Positions 1 to 6,693 of a stretch of DNA of 64,000 nt are shown here, in pieces. Position numbers and translations under genes: made by a program. Source of the stretch: Halomonas sp. KG2 (GTDB taxonomy: Bacteria > Pseudomonadota > Gammaproteobacteria > Pseudomonadales > Halomonadaceae); NCBI GenBank assembly GCA_030440445.1, contig CP098528.1, positions 4,397,953 through 4,461,952 of the forward strand, written 5' to 3'. Under the pieces are notes generated by a model that was not told the DNA's origin, searched no databases, and saw only the letters and a program-made list of their open reading frames with translations. Numbering within the stretch: position 1 is the stretch's first letter; every line of letters starts with the position of its first letter.

Positions 1-367
1 GGGGCTTTAATCCGCTGAGCATCGCATCAATTCTCACTAACGCCTCAATGGCCAGCCAACTTTCTTCTGGGGAGGGCGTAAATGCCTCAGGACACTGGGC
101 AAGCGCATCCAGATAAGCCTGCTCGATACGCTGTTTCCTATACCGATCAATCACGAGTCCTTTGGCAATCTGTATCAGGTGGGAACGAGCTTGATCGGCG
201 GTTGGCGTTCGGCGGGATTTCAGTATTCGCAAATAGGTATCATGGGCCAGATCCGCTGCGTGGTGCGAACAGCCAAGACGATGACGCAACCAATTATGCA
301 ACCAAGCATGGTGGTCGCAGTACAATTGGTGGATATCGTTGGACTCGGCGGTATCAGTGCCGGACAC
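1..367 (-). CDS. FecI-like ECF sigma-70 factor, 5' part (runs off the left edge)
   Basis: About 122 codons read leftward into the window edge, so the C-terminal half is missing. The translation fits sigma region 2 of FecI-type extracytoplasmic-function sigma factors: an aromatic, His-rich helix (HAWLHNWLRHRLG), then HHAADLAHDTYLRIL and an IAKGLVIDRYRKQR stretch resembling the region 2.4 promoter -10 contact. I chose the GTG at 365-367 because an AAGGAA Shine-Dalgarno lies 6 bases upstream and an in-frame stop lies shortly beyond it. Such factors direct transcription of TonB-dependent siderophore receptor genes, usually with a FecR partner, which would lie outside the window. A Fur-box-like sequence sits upstream. 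The family call is good; the regulon is unknown. Confidence 0.8.
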   Translation of the reverse strand, partial: MSGTDTAESNDIHQLYCDHHAWLHNWLRHRLGCSHHAADLAHDTYLRILKSRRTPTADQARSHLIQIAKGLVIDRYRKQRIEQAYLDALAQCPEAFTPSPEESWLAIEALVRIDAMLSGLKP

Positions 368-403
368 AGGGTATTCCTTGAGCAGCAGGCTTTATGGAGT
401 ATA

Positions 404-422
404 AATAATAATCACTCGCATT
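404..422. promoter_or_regulatory. Possible Fur box upstream of the FecI-like gene
   Basis: The 19 bases AATAATAATCACTCGCATT read on the minus strand resemble the AT-rich, partly palindromic Fur consensus (repeats of NATWAT). They lie about 40 bases upstream of the sigma-factor GTG, where iron repression of fecI-type genes usually acts. The match is imperfect on one side. Confidence 0.35.
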
Positions 423-506
423 GTAGTCCGTTGGTGAAAGTAAAAGCAATTCTGGCGTGAATCCAAGACCAGAACCGCCAAAGCGGCAACGCAGAAGCCC
501 GCTTTA

Positions 507-1547
507 TCAAAATTCCGTCACCACCGTCACACCTGCCCCTTCGAACTTATCCATGTTCATCAGCGCATCAATCGATTGTTCAAGAGTAATACGCTTGCCG
601 ATAAGCTTTTCAGGCGTCAGCTTTCCAGACTGGATCATCGCCAGCATGGCGTCATAACGGTGCGCCTGCATGCCATGGCTGCCCAGTATTTCAAGCTCGT
701 GGGCAATAACCTTACTCATGGGAATAGCAGGTGTGCTGTTCTCAGCCAACATCAACCCAACCTGAATATGCTTGCCGCGTTTGCGCAGATTGCTGATGGA
801 GTTAAAACAGGTCGTCGGGTGGCCTAATGCATCCAGAGAGACATGAGCACCTCCCTGGGTTATTTCTGCCACTGCCTCAACCACATCGGCAATCTTGGCA
901 GCATTCACAGTGGCAACGGCACCCAATTGACGAGCCAGGTGAAGCGCGTCTTCCGAAATATCGATGGCCACCACATTGGCGCCGACGGCGTTGGCAATCA
1001 TCACAGCGGATAGACCAACCCCGCCGCAACCGTGGACGGCCACCCACTGCCCTGCCGCTGTTTTGCCCTGATCAACCACTGCCCGAAAAGAGGTAACGAA
1101 CCGACATCCCAAGCTCGCCGCCGTTGCAAAATCCAATGTCTCTGGCAGCGCGACCAAATTGACGTCTGCATAGTGAATACTCACATACTCAGCAAAGGAG
1201 CCCCAGTGCGTGAAGCCGGGCTGGAACTGGCTATCGCACACCTGGTGGTTGCCTGAGTGGCACTCAGGGCAAGTGCCGCATCCACCAACGAAGGGAACCG
1301 TGACGCGGTCGCCAATGCGCCATGTTTTTACGTCTTTACCCACGGCCTCGACAACACCGGAAAGCTCATGCCCCGGCACATGGGGAAGTTGAATATCGGT
1401 GTCATGCCCTACCCAGCCATGCCAGTCACTGCGGCAAACGCCTGTCGCCATCACTTTCACCACAACCCCATGCGGCTCGGGGGTGGGGTCAGGCAGTTGC
1501 TGGATCTGTGGTGGGGCGGAAAATTGCTCAAAAACAACGGCTTTCAT
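507..1547 (-). CDS. Zinc-dependent alcohol dehydrogenase
   Basis: Medium-chain dehydrogenase/reductase of 346 residues, normal length, probably oxidising an alcohol or reducing an aldehyde with NAD(H) in the cytoplasm. Catalytic zinc ligands are visible as Cys38, the GHE motif at His60-Glu61 and probably Cys148. The structural zinc loop has Cys90, Cys93, Cys96 and Cys104. The Rossmann fold carries GCGGVG at 173-178, and Asp196 at the end of the next strand favours NAD over NADP. The ATG has AGGAG 7 bases upstream. It is divergent from an Lrp/AsnC-type regulator across a 136-base gap, so that regulator may control it. The substrate cannot be told from the sequence. Confidence 0.9.
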   Translation of the reverse strand: MKAVVFEQFSAPPQIQQLPDPTPEPHGVVVKVMATGVCRSDWHGWVGHDTDIQLPHVPGHELSGVVEAVGKDVKTWRIGDRVTVPFVGGCGTCPECHSGNHQVCDSQFQPGFTHWGSFAEYVSIHYADVNLVALPETLDFATAASLGCRFVTSFRAVVDQGKTAAGQWVAVHGCGGVGLSAVMIANAVGANVVAIDISEDALHLARQLGAVATVNAAKIADVVEAVAEITQGGAHVSLDALGHPTTCFNSISNLRKRGKHIQVGLMLAENSTPAIPMSKVIAHELEILGSHGMQAHRYDAMLAMIQSGKLTPEKLIGKRITLEQSIDALMNMDKFEGAGVTVVTEF

Positions 1548-1641
1548 AAATGGCTCCTGCGCGGTATTGATTGTTTTTAATATAACTAACCGCGCCTGAA
1601 ATTACTTTTCTGATAAATGGACACACAGACTGATTTTGAAG

Positions 1642-1677
1642 CACTCTTTCCATTAATCACCTCACCATGAAAGAGTG
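1642..1677. promoter_or_regulatory. Inverted repeat in the adh/lrp intergenic region
   Basis: CACTCTTTC at 1642-1650 is repeated in reverse complement as GAAAGAGTG at 1669-1677, with an 18-base spacer. The right arm overlaps the ribosome-binding site of the Lrp-like gene. Position and symmetry suggest an autoregulatory operator, or a hairpin that hides the ribosome-binding site. Confidence 0.4.
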
Positions 1678-1683
1678 TTTCAA

Positions 1684-2163
1684 ATGAGTCAACTGGATAA
1701 AGTAGATGCTCAAATAGTCGATAGCCTTCAAGCCGATGGTCGGCTATCCAACGCCAGGCTGGCCGAGCGGCTGGGAATGAGCGAAGCCACCTGCTGGCGA
1801 CGCCATAAACGCCTGGAAGAATTAGGTGTGATCGAAGGCTATCAAGCCACACTGAACCGCCGACAGCTAGGCGGCAACGTGCTGGCGTTTGTGCAGATCA
1901 CCTGCACCCAGCACAGCGAGGCGGCCACTGCGGAGTTTGAACGCATTATCCAGGCCAGCTCCCGGGTGCTCAGCTGCCACAACACCACCGGTGAGGCGGA
2001 CTTTCTCTTGCAGGTGATCGCCCGCGACCTTGATGATTACAGCCGCTTCGTGGAAAAGGTGTTACGCCAGTTACCGGGGATATCAAGCATCCGCTCCCAT
2101 ATCTCCCTGCGAGAAATGAAGGCGACAAGTCACTTGCCGGTTGGAGAGTTGCTAGGCCTGTAA
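1684..2163 (+). CDS. Lrp/AsnC family transcriptional regulator
   Basis: A 159-residue feast/famine regulator. The N-terminal winged-helix domain begins LDKVDAQIVDSLQADGR and contains the recognition region SNARLAERLGMSEATCWRR. The C-terminal RAM (effector-binding, oligomerising) domain covers roughly residues 65-150. I chose ATG 1684 over GTG 1675: it sits 8 bases after GAAAGAG, and the family normally starts just before this LDK motif. The gene is divergent from the alcohol dehydrogenase, a common arrangement of local regulator and target. The RAM domain suggests an amino acid or related small ligand, but none can be assigned. Confidence 0.9.
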   Translation: MSQLDKVDAQIVDSLQADGRLSNARLAERLGMSEATCWRRHKRLEELGVIEGYQATLNRRQLGGNVLAFVQITCTQHSEAATAEFERIIQASSRVLSCHNTTGEADFLLQVIARDLDDYSRFVEKVLRQLPGISSIRSHISLREMKATSHLPVGELLGL

Positions 2164-2275
2164 GCGAATTAGTCGGGTAGGTTGTGAAAATAGGAAATAG
2201 GCTACCAGCAGGCTTTACGCACTTGAATAACTTCTGCAGCAGGCCGTGGTACGATAAGTAATAAACAGAAAAACA

Positions 2276-2331
2276 GATACAGTAGTATCCAAAATAGGTC
2301 TAAAAAAGCTAAAATGGATACAGTAATATCC
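2276..2331. promoter_or_regulatory. Paired operator-like repeats upstream of hipBA-like genes
   Basis: Two near-identical copies, GATACAGTAGTATCC at 2276-2290 and GATACAGTAATATCC at 2317-2331, begin 41 bases apart, about four helical turns. The second extends to a palindrome, GGATA-N6-TATCC (2316-2331). E. coli HipB operators use the same half-sites in the opposite arrangement (TATCC-N8-GGATA). The pair lies in the promoter region immediately before the HipB-like gene and is the likely autorepression site. Confidence 0.6.
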
Positions 2332-2351
2332 TTTGTAGGAATGCATAGCTT

Positions 2352-2645
2352 ATGCACCGTTTTCTGCTGTTAGACGATACCGATGTCCAGCAAGCCTTTG
2401 CGACTCACCTGCGCCACTTACGCGAGCAGGCCAACCTATCCCGTGCGGCGCTGGCACAGCGCAGCAGTGTGCCTGCCCCAACCATCAAAAAATTTGAGCT
2501 CACCGGGCAAATATCGTTTCGCCAACTGCTGTTGCTATGGCAAAGCCTAGACGACTTGGCACGGCTATATGCGCTGACCCAACAAGACGCATTCAACACA
2601 AAGACACCTTCCTCTATCGAAGAGGTGCTCAAAGATGGCCTTTAA
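2352..2645 (+). CDS. HipB-like XRE-family antitoxin/repressor
   Basis: A 97-residue protein with a Cro/C1-type helix-turn-helix at about residues 16-65 (LRHLREQANLSRAALAQRS, then PAPTIKKFE). It lies directly upstream of a HipA-like kinase gene and overlaps it by 11 bases, so the two are translationally coupled. By analogy with HipBA it should neutralise the kinase and repress the operon by binding the two repeats just upstream. AGGA precedes the ATG by about 11 bases, a slightly long spacing. It diverges from E. coli HipB, so I give no symbol. Confidence 0.82.
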   Translation: MHRFLLLDDTDVQQAFATHLRHLREQANLSRAALAQRSSVPAPTIKKFELTGQISFRQLLLLWQSLDDLARLYALTQQDAFNTKTPSSIEEVLKDGL

Positions 2646-3921
2646 ACCCACGCAACGGCTGAACGTGACCCGCACGCTATCAACCGGGGAACAGGTTGCT
2701 GCGGGCGTATTAGCGCAAAACCGCCAGGGGGTATTTTTTCAGTACGCGAAAGGCTATGAGGAACGACATGGCAACCTATCGCCCTTTACGTTACAGCACG
2801 GCCTAGCGCTTCAGCCAGCCCCTAAAACACCGCATCAAGGACTGCACGGCGTATTTGGCGACTGTTTACCCGATGGGTGGGGACTGCTGCTACAAGACCG
2901 GGTATTCCGTCAGCATGGTATAGCGCCTATGCAGCTTACGGCGATGGATCGACTGGCATTTGTTGGCCAGCGCGGCATGGGCGCACTGGCCTTTGAGCCA
3001 ACATCAGATGCTGCGCCGACACAAAGCGATAATGAGCACCTAGCGACACTCGGACTCCAAGCACAAGCCGTTTTTGATGGGCAAACCGAAGACGTACTAA
3101 GTGCTCTAGTCGCAGCGGGTAGCTCCGGTGGGGCAAGGCCAAAAGCACAGCTTTTTATGGCTCCAGGCCAATTCAGCGAGTGCCGAACCAAGGCCCGGCC
3201 AGAGGATGACGCGTGGCTGGTCAAGTTTACCTCCCAACATTTGCCTTTGGGTCACGAAGAAGGCCTATGCGAAGCGGTATACCTGGAGTTGGCTAAAAAG
3301 GCAGGCCTTGAGCCGCCGGAATGGCAGTTGCTGCGCATACCGACGCCTCAGGGGGAACGCGCTTGGCTTGCCATCAAACGGTTTGATTGGATTAATCAAA
3401 GCCCTGCGGGGCGTCTGCATATGCATAGCGCCTGTGGTCTGCTGGATGCCGACTTTCGAACTCCTAGTCTTGATTACGCCGACCTTATCAAAGCCAGCCG
3501 CCAGCTGTGTAAATCCCCCGCCGTCGGCCAACTCCAATTCCGACGCGCCCTGTTTAACCTGTTTGCCTGCAATCAGGATGATCACAGTAAAAACTGGGCG
3601 TTTTTGCAGGACGACCGAGGCGAATGGAAACCAGCGCCTTTCTATGACGTAACGTTTAGCCCTCACCCTTATGCAGAACACGCGACTGCTTACATAGGCT
3701 ACGGTAAACAGCCGCCTCTAAAAGCCATTCAGCAGCTAGCTGGGCATGCAGGCTTTGCCAACTGGAAACAGGCTCAGCCGTATGTTCAGGAGATCGTAGA
3801 CGTTATGAGCATTTTCCCAACCGTGGCAAAAGACCTTGGTGTGAAAGCCAGCACGATTGAGCTGATCACCCAGCGATTGAATCAAGCGTGGCAGGAGAAC
3901 AAGGAGCTTTTACTCAGTTAA
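2635..3921 (+). CDS. HipA-like serine/threonine kinase toxin
   Basis: A 428-residue HipA-domain protein. E. coli HipA (about 440 residues) phosphorylates glutamyl-tRNA synthetase and causes persistence. An N-terminal subdomain covers about residues 5-105. A Gly-rich nucleotide loop SSGGARPKA lies near 162-170, a candidate ATP-binding lysine in WLVKF follows, the catalytic loop NQDDHSKNW is near 313, and the metal-binding DVTF is near 338. All kinase motifs look intact, so it is probably active, although the target is unknown. GAGGTG lies 7 bases before the ATG, inside the antitoxin gene. Its place at the edge of a defence island fits a mobile toxin-antitoxin pair. Confidence 0.87.
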   Translation: MAFKPTQRLNVTRTLSTGEQVAAGVLAQNRQGVFFQYAKGYEERHGNLSPFTLQHGLALQPAPKTPHQGLHGVFGDCLPDGWGLLLQDRVFRQHGIAPMQLTAMDRLAFVGQRGMGALAFEPTSDAAPTQSDNEHLATLGLQAQAVFDGQTEDVLSALVAAGSSGGARPKAQLFMAPGQFSECRTKARPEDDAWLVKFTSQHLPLGHEEGLCEAVYLELAKKAGLEPPEWQLLRIPTPQGERAWLAIKRFDWINQSPAGRLHMHSACGLLDADFRTPSLDYADLIKASRQLCKSPAVGQLQFRRALFNLFACNQDDHSKNWAFLQDDRGEWKPAPFYDVTFSPHPYAEHATAYIGYGKQPPLKAIQQLAGHAGFANWKQAQPYVQEIVDVMSIFPTVAKDLGVKASTIELITQRLNQAWQENKELLLS

Positions 3922-3974
3922 CGATGACTGTTTAAAGAAGATAAATGGCGAGGAATACGTCCCGCATACAAGCG

Positions 3975-4139
3975 TTATCGCTCGCCCAAAAAGTTATAAT
4001 CAGCACCAATTTTCGAAGCACCAAGCTGATACTGATGCACCCCATTAGCTTTATGTGCTGTTTGATTGCAAAGTACACGACATTTTAAGCGTGTGGCGGC
4101 TCGCTTGGCGCCGACACGACCGTAATGTAAGGATCCCAA
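3975..4139 (-). CDS. Possible small protein, 54 residues, unrecognised
   Basis: An open frame on the minus strand between hipA and the hsdM remnant reads as a plausible basic protein: it begins near GSLHYGRVGAKRAA, has a Cys pair in CRVLC, and ends IGADYNFLGER. The only start in frame is TTG at 4137-4139, with no convincing ribosome-binding site, and the frame is open a little further upstream. It could be a small zinc-ribbon-like protein or the surviving 3' end of a longer gene cut off when the type I locus decayed. I do not recognise the family. Confidence 0.35.
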   Translation of the reverse strand: MGSLHYGRVGAKRAATRLKCRVLCNQTAHKANGVHQYQLGASKIGADYNFLGER

Positions 4140-4357
4140 ATGGCCATTAAGAAGAACGAGCTCTACTCATCCCTTTGGGCAAGCTGCGATGAATTGCGCG
4201 GCGGTATGGATGCCAGCCAGTACAAAGACTATGTGCGCAAGACAGCACGCTGAGTGCCCCTCAGTGGAAGGACACTAACGGCCAGCTGAAACCCTTCGAT
4301 TTCGCCGTCGCCAACCCTCCGTTCTCCAACAAAAACTGGAGGTGCGCTAAGCCGTAA
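4140..4357 (+). pseudogene. hsdM: hsdM remnant (type I restriction-modification methylase)
   Basis: The first 31 codons match the start of HsdM subunits (MAIKKNELYSSLWASC, then DASQYKDYV). The reading then jumps: a frame change near 4243 leads into SAPQWKDTNG and FDFAVANPPFSNKNW, which carries the N6-adenine methylase catalytic motif NPPF, before a stop at 4355. The roughly 200 residues that should separate these two parts are gone. This is a doubly broken relic of the DNA-methylating subunit. No hsdS or hsdR follows. Confidence 0.85.
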
Positions 4358-4679
4358 ATACGGCCATGGTACAAAGCTACTGGGAAATAGGCCGTCTGAT
4401 TGTCGAGCATGAGCAGCAAGGCAGTAGCCGCGCCGAATACGGCAAACAGCAGCTCCAGCAGCTTTCGCAACAGCTCACCGAGCGGCTGGGTAAAGGCTTT
4501 GATGTTCGCAATCTACGCAATATGCGCCAGTTTTTATCAAAGCTTTCCAAAACGGAACGCAGTGCGTACCGAATTGAGCTGGACTCACTATCGCACCCTG
4601 CTGCGAATAGACAATGCCCAAGCCCGAGACGGGGTATTTGCACGAAGCGATCAACCAAAGCTGCAGAGCAAATGCATAG
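4351..4679 (+). pseudogene. YhcG-type (DUF1016 / PDDEXK) nuclease remnant
   Basis: Only the N-terminal helical domain of a YhcG-family protein remains: VNTAMVQSYWEIGRLIVEHE through FDVRNLRNMRQF in the first frame. An extra T in the run at 4531-4535 shifts the frame, and YQSFPKRNAVRTELSWTHYR to NAQARD continues in the second. A further shift near 4632 moves YLHEAINQS into the third frame before a stop at 4677. The C-terminal nuclease domain is absent. YhcG proteins often accompany type I restriction loci, which fits the adjoining hsdM wreck. Confidence 0.85.
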
Positions 4680-5153
4680 ATGGGACTAAATTCCCATAAT
4701 CCAATACAAAATGGGAACATAGTACCTAAGCTTTTCCTGGTTCGATTTTAGCTTTGACTATGACAACGCTTTTTTAAAATCACCCTACTGTTTGCAAATT
4801 GCCCCTTTGCTTACTCTGCATGCAGGGGAGCCTATAACTTTACGTAGATAGCACCGATGCAAATCAAGATTTCTCAGAGCAGCAGCGCATTATTAACTTG
4901 CCCACTGCACCATTAAAGCATTGATGACCAGTGGTGATTTCCGCACTCCATTCTTATTGGAGCCCGTACCGCGGCCTCGTTGAGCGATATCTATCGATAG
5001 ATTGAAGCCCACACACCCGATAATACCGCCCCAGTGCCTTCTGGCCATGCCGTTTTAACAGGAAAATTCACTTGCTCAATTATCACCAGTTGATAAGATA
5101 TCCGGCCTATGTATATGTGTACAGTTTTTAACAAACTAGTCAAAGAGAGCGTT
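4680..5153. other. Gene-free stretch with decayed coding traces and the promoter of the restriction cassette
   Basis: No intact gene is visible. Short plus-strand runs look like worn coding sequence, for example VDSTDANQDFSEQQRIINL near 4844 and IEAHTPDNTAPVPSGHAV near 5005, the second interrupted by a stop just upstream. I cannot assign a family. Near the right end, TGTATATGTGTACA (5110-5123) is an imperfect TGTA-N6-TACA palindrome just ahead of the HTH gene and could be its operator. Confidence 0.4.
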
Positions 5154-5486
5154 ATGGAAAGCACGGGACGAAAGCGCTGTGTGATTGGCATACGCGGCCA
5201 AACACCTGACCCAAATTACCCAGTAGATATTTGGTTTGACTCACTAAAATCAATCGCCAACGTGCTGTCTAAAGAAAACCAACACTTATTAAAAGTGATC
5301 ACTGAACAGCAGCCACAGTCAGTCACCGAGCTAGCCGAACTGACAGGTCGGGCGGTAAGTAATGTATCGAGAACGCTGAAGACTTTAGGAAAATACAATC
5401 TGGTAGAGATGCAGAGCGCAAAAAAAATGCTCTGCCCTAAAACCACCCATCAAGATTTTTTAGTCGTAGTGAATGATGAAAAATAG
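5154..5486 (+). CDS. Winged-helix DNA-binding protein (HVO_A0114-like), putative controller of the restriction cassette
   Basis: A 110-residue protein. Residues about 35-105 form a winged helix: LSKENQHLLKVI, then SVTELAELTGRAVSNVSRTL, a linker and LVEM as the wing. This resembles the HVO_A0114/MarR-like family. I chose ATG 5154 over the upstream ATG 5109 because AGAGAG lies just before it and homology begins soon after. The 3' end overlaps the methyltransferase gene by 14 bases, so the proteins are co-translated. In restriction-modification operons such a small regulator often delays endonuclease expression until methylation is established; that role is inferred from position alone. Confidence 0.78.
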   Translation: MESTGRKRCVIGIRGQTPDPNYPVDIWFDSLKSIANVLSKENQHLLKVITEQQPQSVTELAELTGRAVSNVSRTLKTLGKYNLVEMQSAKKMLCPKTTHQDFLVVVNDEK

Positions 5487-6693
5487 ATCCAAGACCCTCC
5501 AACAAGCAGAAGAGCTCATCAAACCCTTAGCGCTTTCTCATGTGCCCCAAGAAAGCGACGTTGATGCGGTTATTGACCAGTGGTTGCATGCACTCGCAAC
5601 TGATAGTCAATTTTATTGCAATCTCACGTTGGCTGAGCCAAAGAAGCTCAAAGAAAAAACTTTATCACTTTTGCAAGAGAAAAACTTGTTCTTATCGAGG
5701 GAATCATTTTTTGATGAAGTATTCAGCGGTTTAAAGCTAAAGCCCGACTTGGATGCAAAATTTAGATTCATTGACCTTTTTGCTGGCATTGGCGGTGTTA
5801 GGCTAGGATTTCAGCGCAGCGGAGGCGCTTGTGTTTTCTCTTCGGAATATGATAAGTCCGCTCAAAAAACATACAAGGTAAATCATGGTGAGTTTCCATT
5901 TGGCGATATAACAAAGATAGATGAAGAGGAAATACCTGAGCACGATGTTTTACTAGCTGGTTTCCCTTGCCAGCCATTTTCAAATGCAGGAGTATCGGCT
6001 AGAAACTCTGTTGGCAAGAAACATGGCTTTCTTTGCGATACTCAAGGAACTCTTTTTTTTGATGTAATGCGTATTATTGATTCTAAAAAGCCGAAAATAG
6101 TCTTTCTTGAAAATGTTAGAAACTTAGAAAGGCATGACAAAGGTCGCACTTTTCAGACAATAAAAGAAACTATTGAGAAGAGTGGCTATAATTTTTATTA
6201 CAAAGTAATTGACTCTAGTTCAGTTGTTCCTCAGAGAAGAGTTCGTTGTTATATGGTGGCCATACGGTCTGATATATCAGTTGAATTCTGTTTTCCAGAT
6301 TTTCATGGTGAGCCGAAACCCCTTAGCTTGATACTTGAAAATGATGTTGATGATATATATACAATATCTGATAGGCTATGGCTTGGTCATATGAATAGAA
6401 CAAAGAGAAATATAGAGCGAGGTACCGGTTTTACGGCTCATACCGCTAATCTTGACAAACCTTCTAACACAATAGTGGCTCGCTATGGTAAAGATGGTAA
6501 AGAGTGCTTAATCCCTCAGAAAAATAAAAACCCAAGACTCCTTACTCCAAGAGAATGCGCCAGACTCCAAGGATTTCCTGAATGCTTTATCGTACCTAAA
6601 TCTCGAACACCTGCGTACAAACAATTCGGTAACTCTGTAGTTGTTCCAATCATCGAGGAAATAGCTAAAAAGATTATAAGGGATGCCCTATGA
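5473..6693 (+). CDS. DNA (cytosine-5-)-methyltransferase
   Basis: A 406-residue C5-cytosine methyltransferase that should transfer a methyl group from S-adenosylmethionine to cytosine in a specific site. Motif I is FIDLFAGIGGVRLGF (99-113). Motif IV, GFPCQPFS, has catalytic Cys166. Motif VI ENV is at 213-215, motif VIII QRRVRCY at 254-260. The target-recognition region lies at about 265-345, and motif X is AYKQFGNSVV (381-390). An unusual 95-residue helical extension precedes motif I. The extension is near 50% GC, whereas the catalytic core falls to about 28% in places. The gene overlaps the next by 4 bases (ATGA). All catalytic motifs are present, so it is probably active. Confidence 0.95.
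   Translation: MMKNRSKTLQQAEELIKPLALSHVPQESDVDAVIDQWLHALATDSQFYCNLTLAEPKKLKEKTLSLLQEKNLFLSRESFFDEVFSGLKLKPDLDAKFRFIDLFAGIGGVRLGFQRSGGACVFSSEYDKSAQKTYKVNHGEFPFGDITKIDEEEIPEHDVLLAGFPCQPFSNAGVSARNSVGKKHGFLCDTQGTLFFDVMRIIDSKKPKIVFLENVRNLERHDKGRTFQTIKETIEKSGYNFYYKVIDSSSVVPQRRVRCYMVAIRSDISVEFCFPDFHGEPKPLSLILENDVDDIYTISDRLWLGHMNRTKRNIERGTGFTAHTANLDKPSNTIVARYGKDGKECLIPQKNKNPRLLTPRECARLQGFPECFIVPKSRTPAYKQFGNSVVVPIIEEIAKKIIRDAL

Noticed and set aside
4366..4689. Intact short protein of 107 codons at the YhcG remnant
   Set aside because: Family similarity moves through three frames, so the uninterrupted frame is not the original product.
5473..6693. Solitary Dcm-type methyltransferase
   Set aside because: It overlaps a McrB-like gene by 4 bases and belongs to a restriction cassette.
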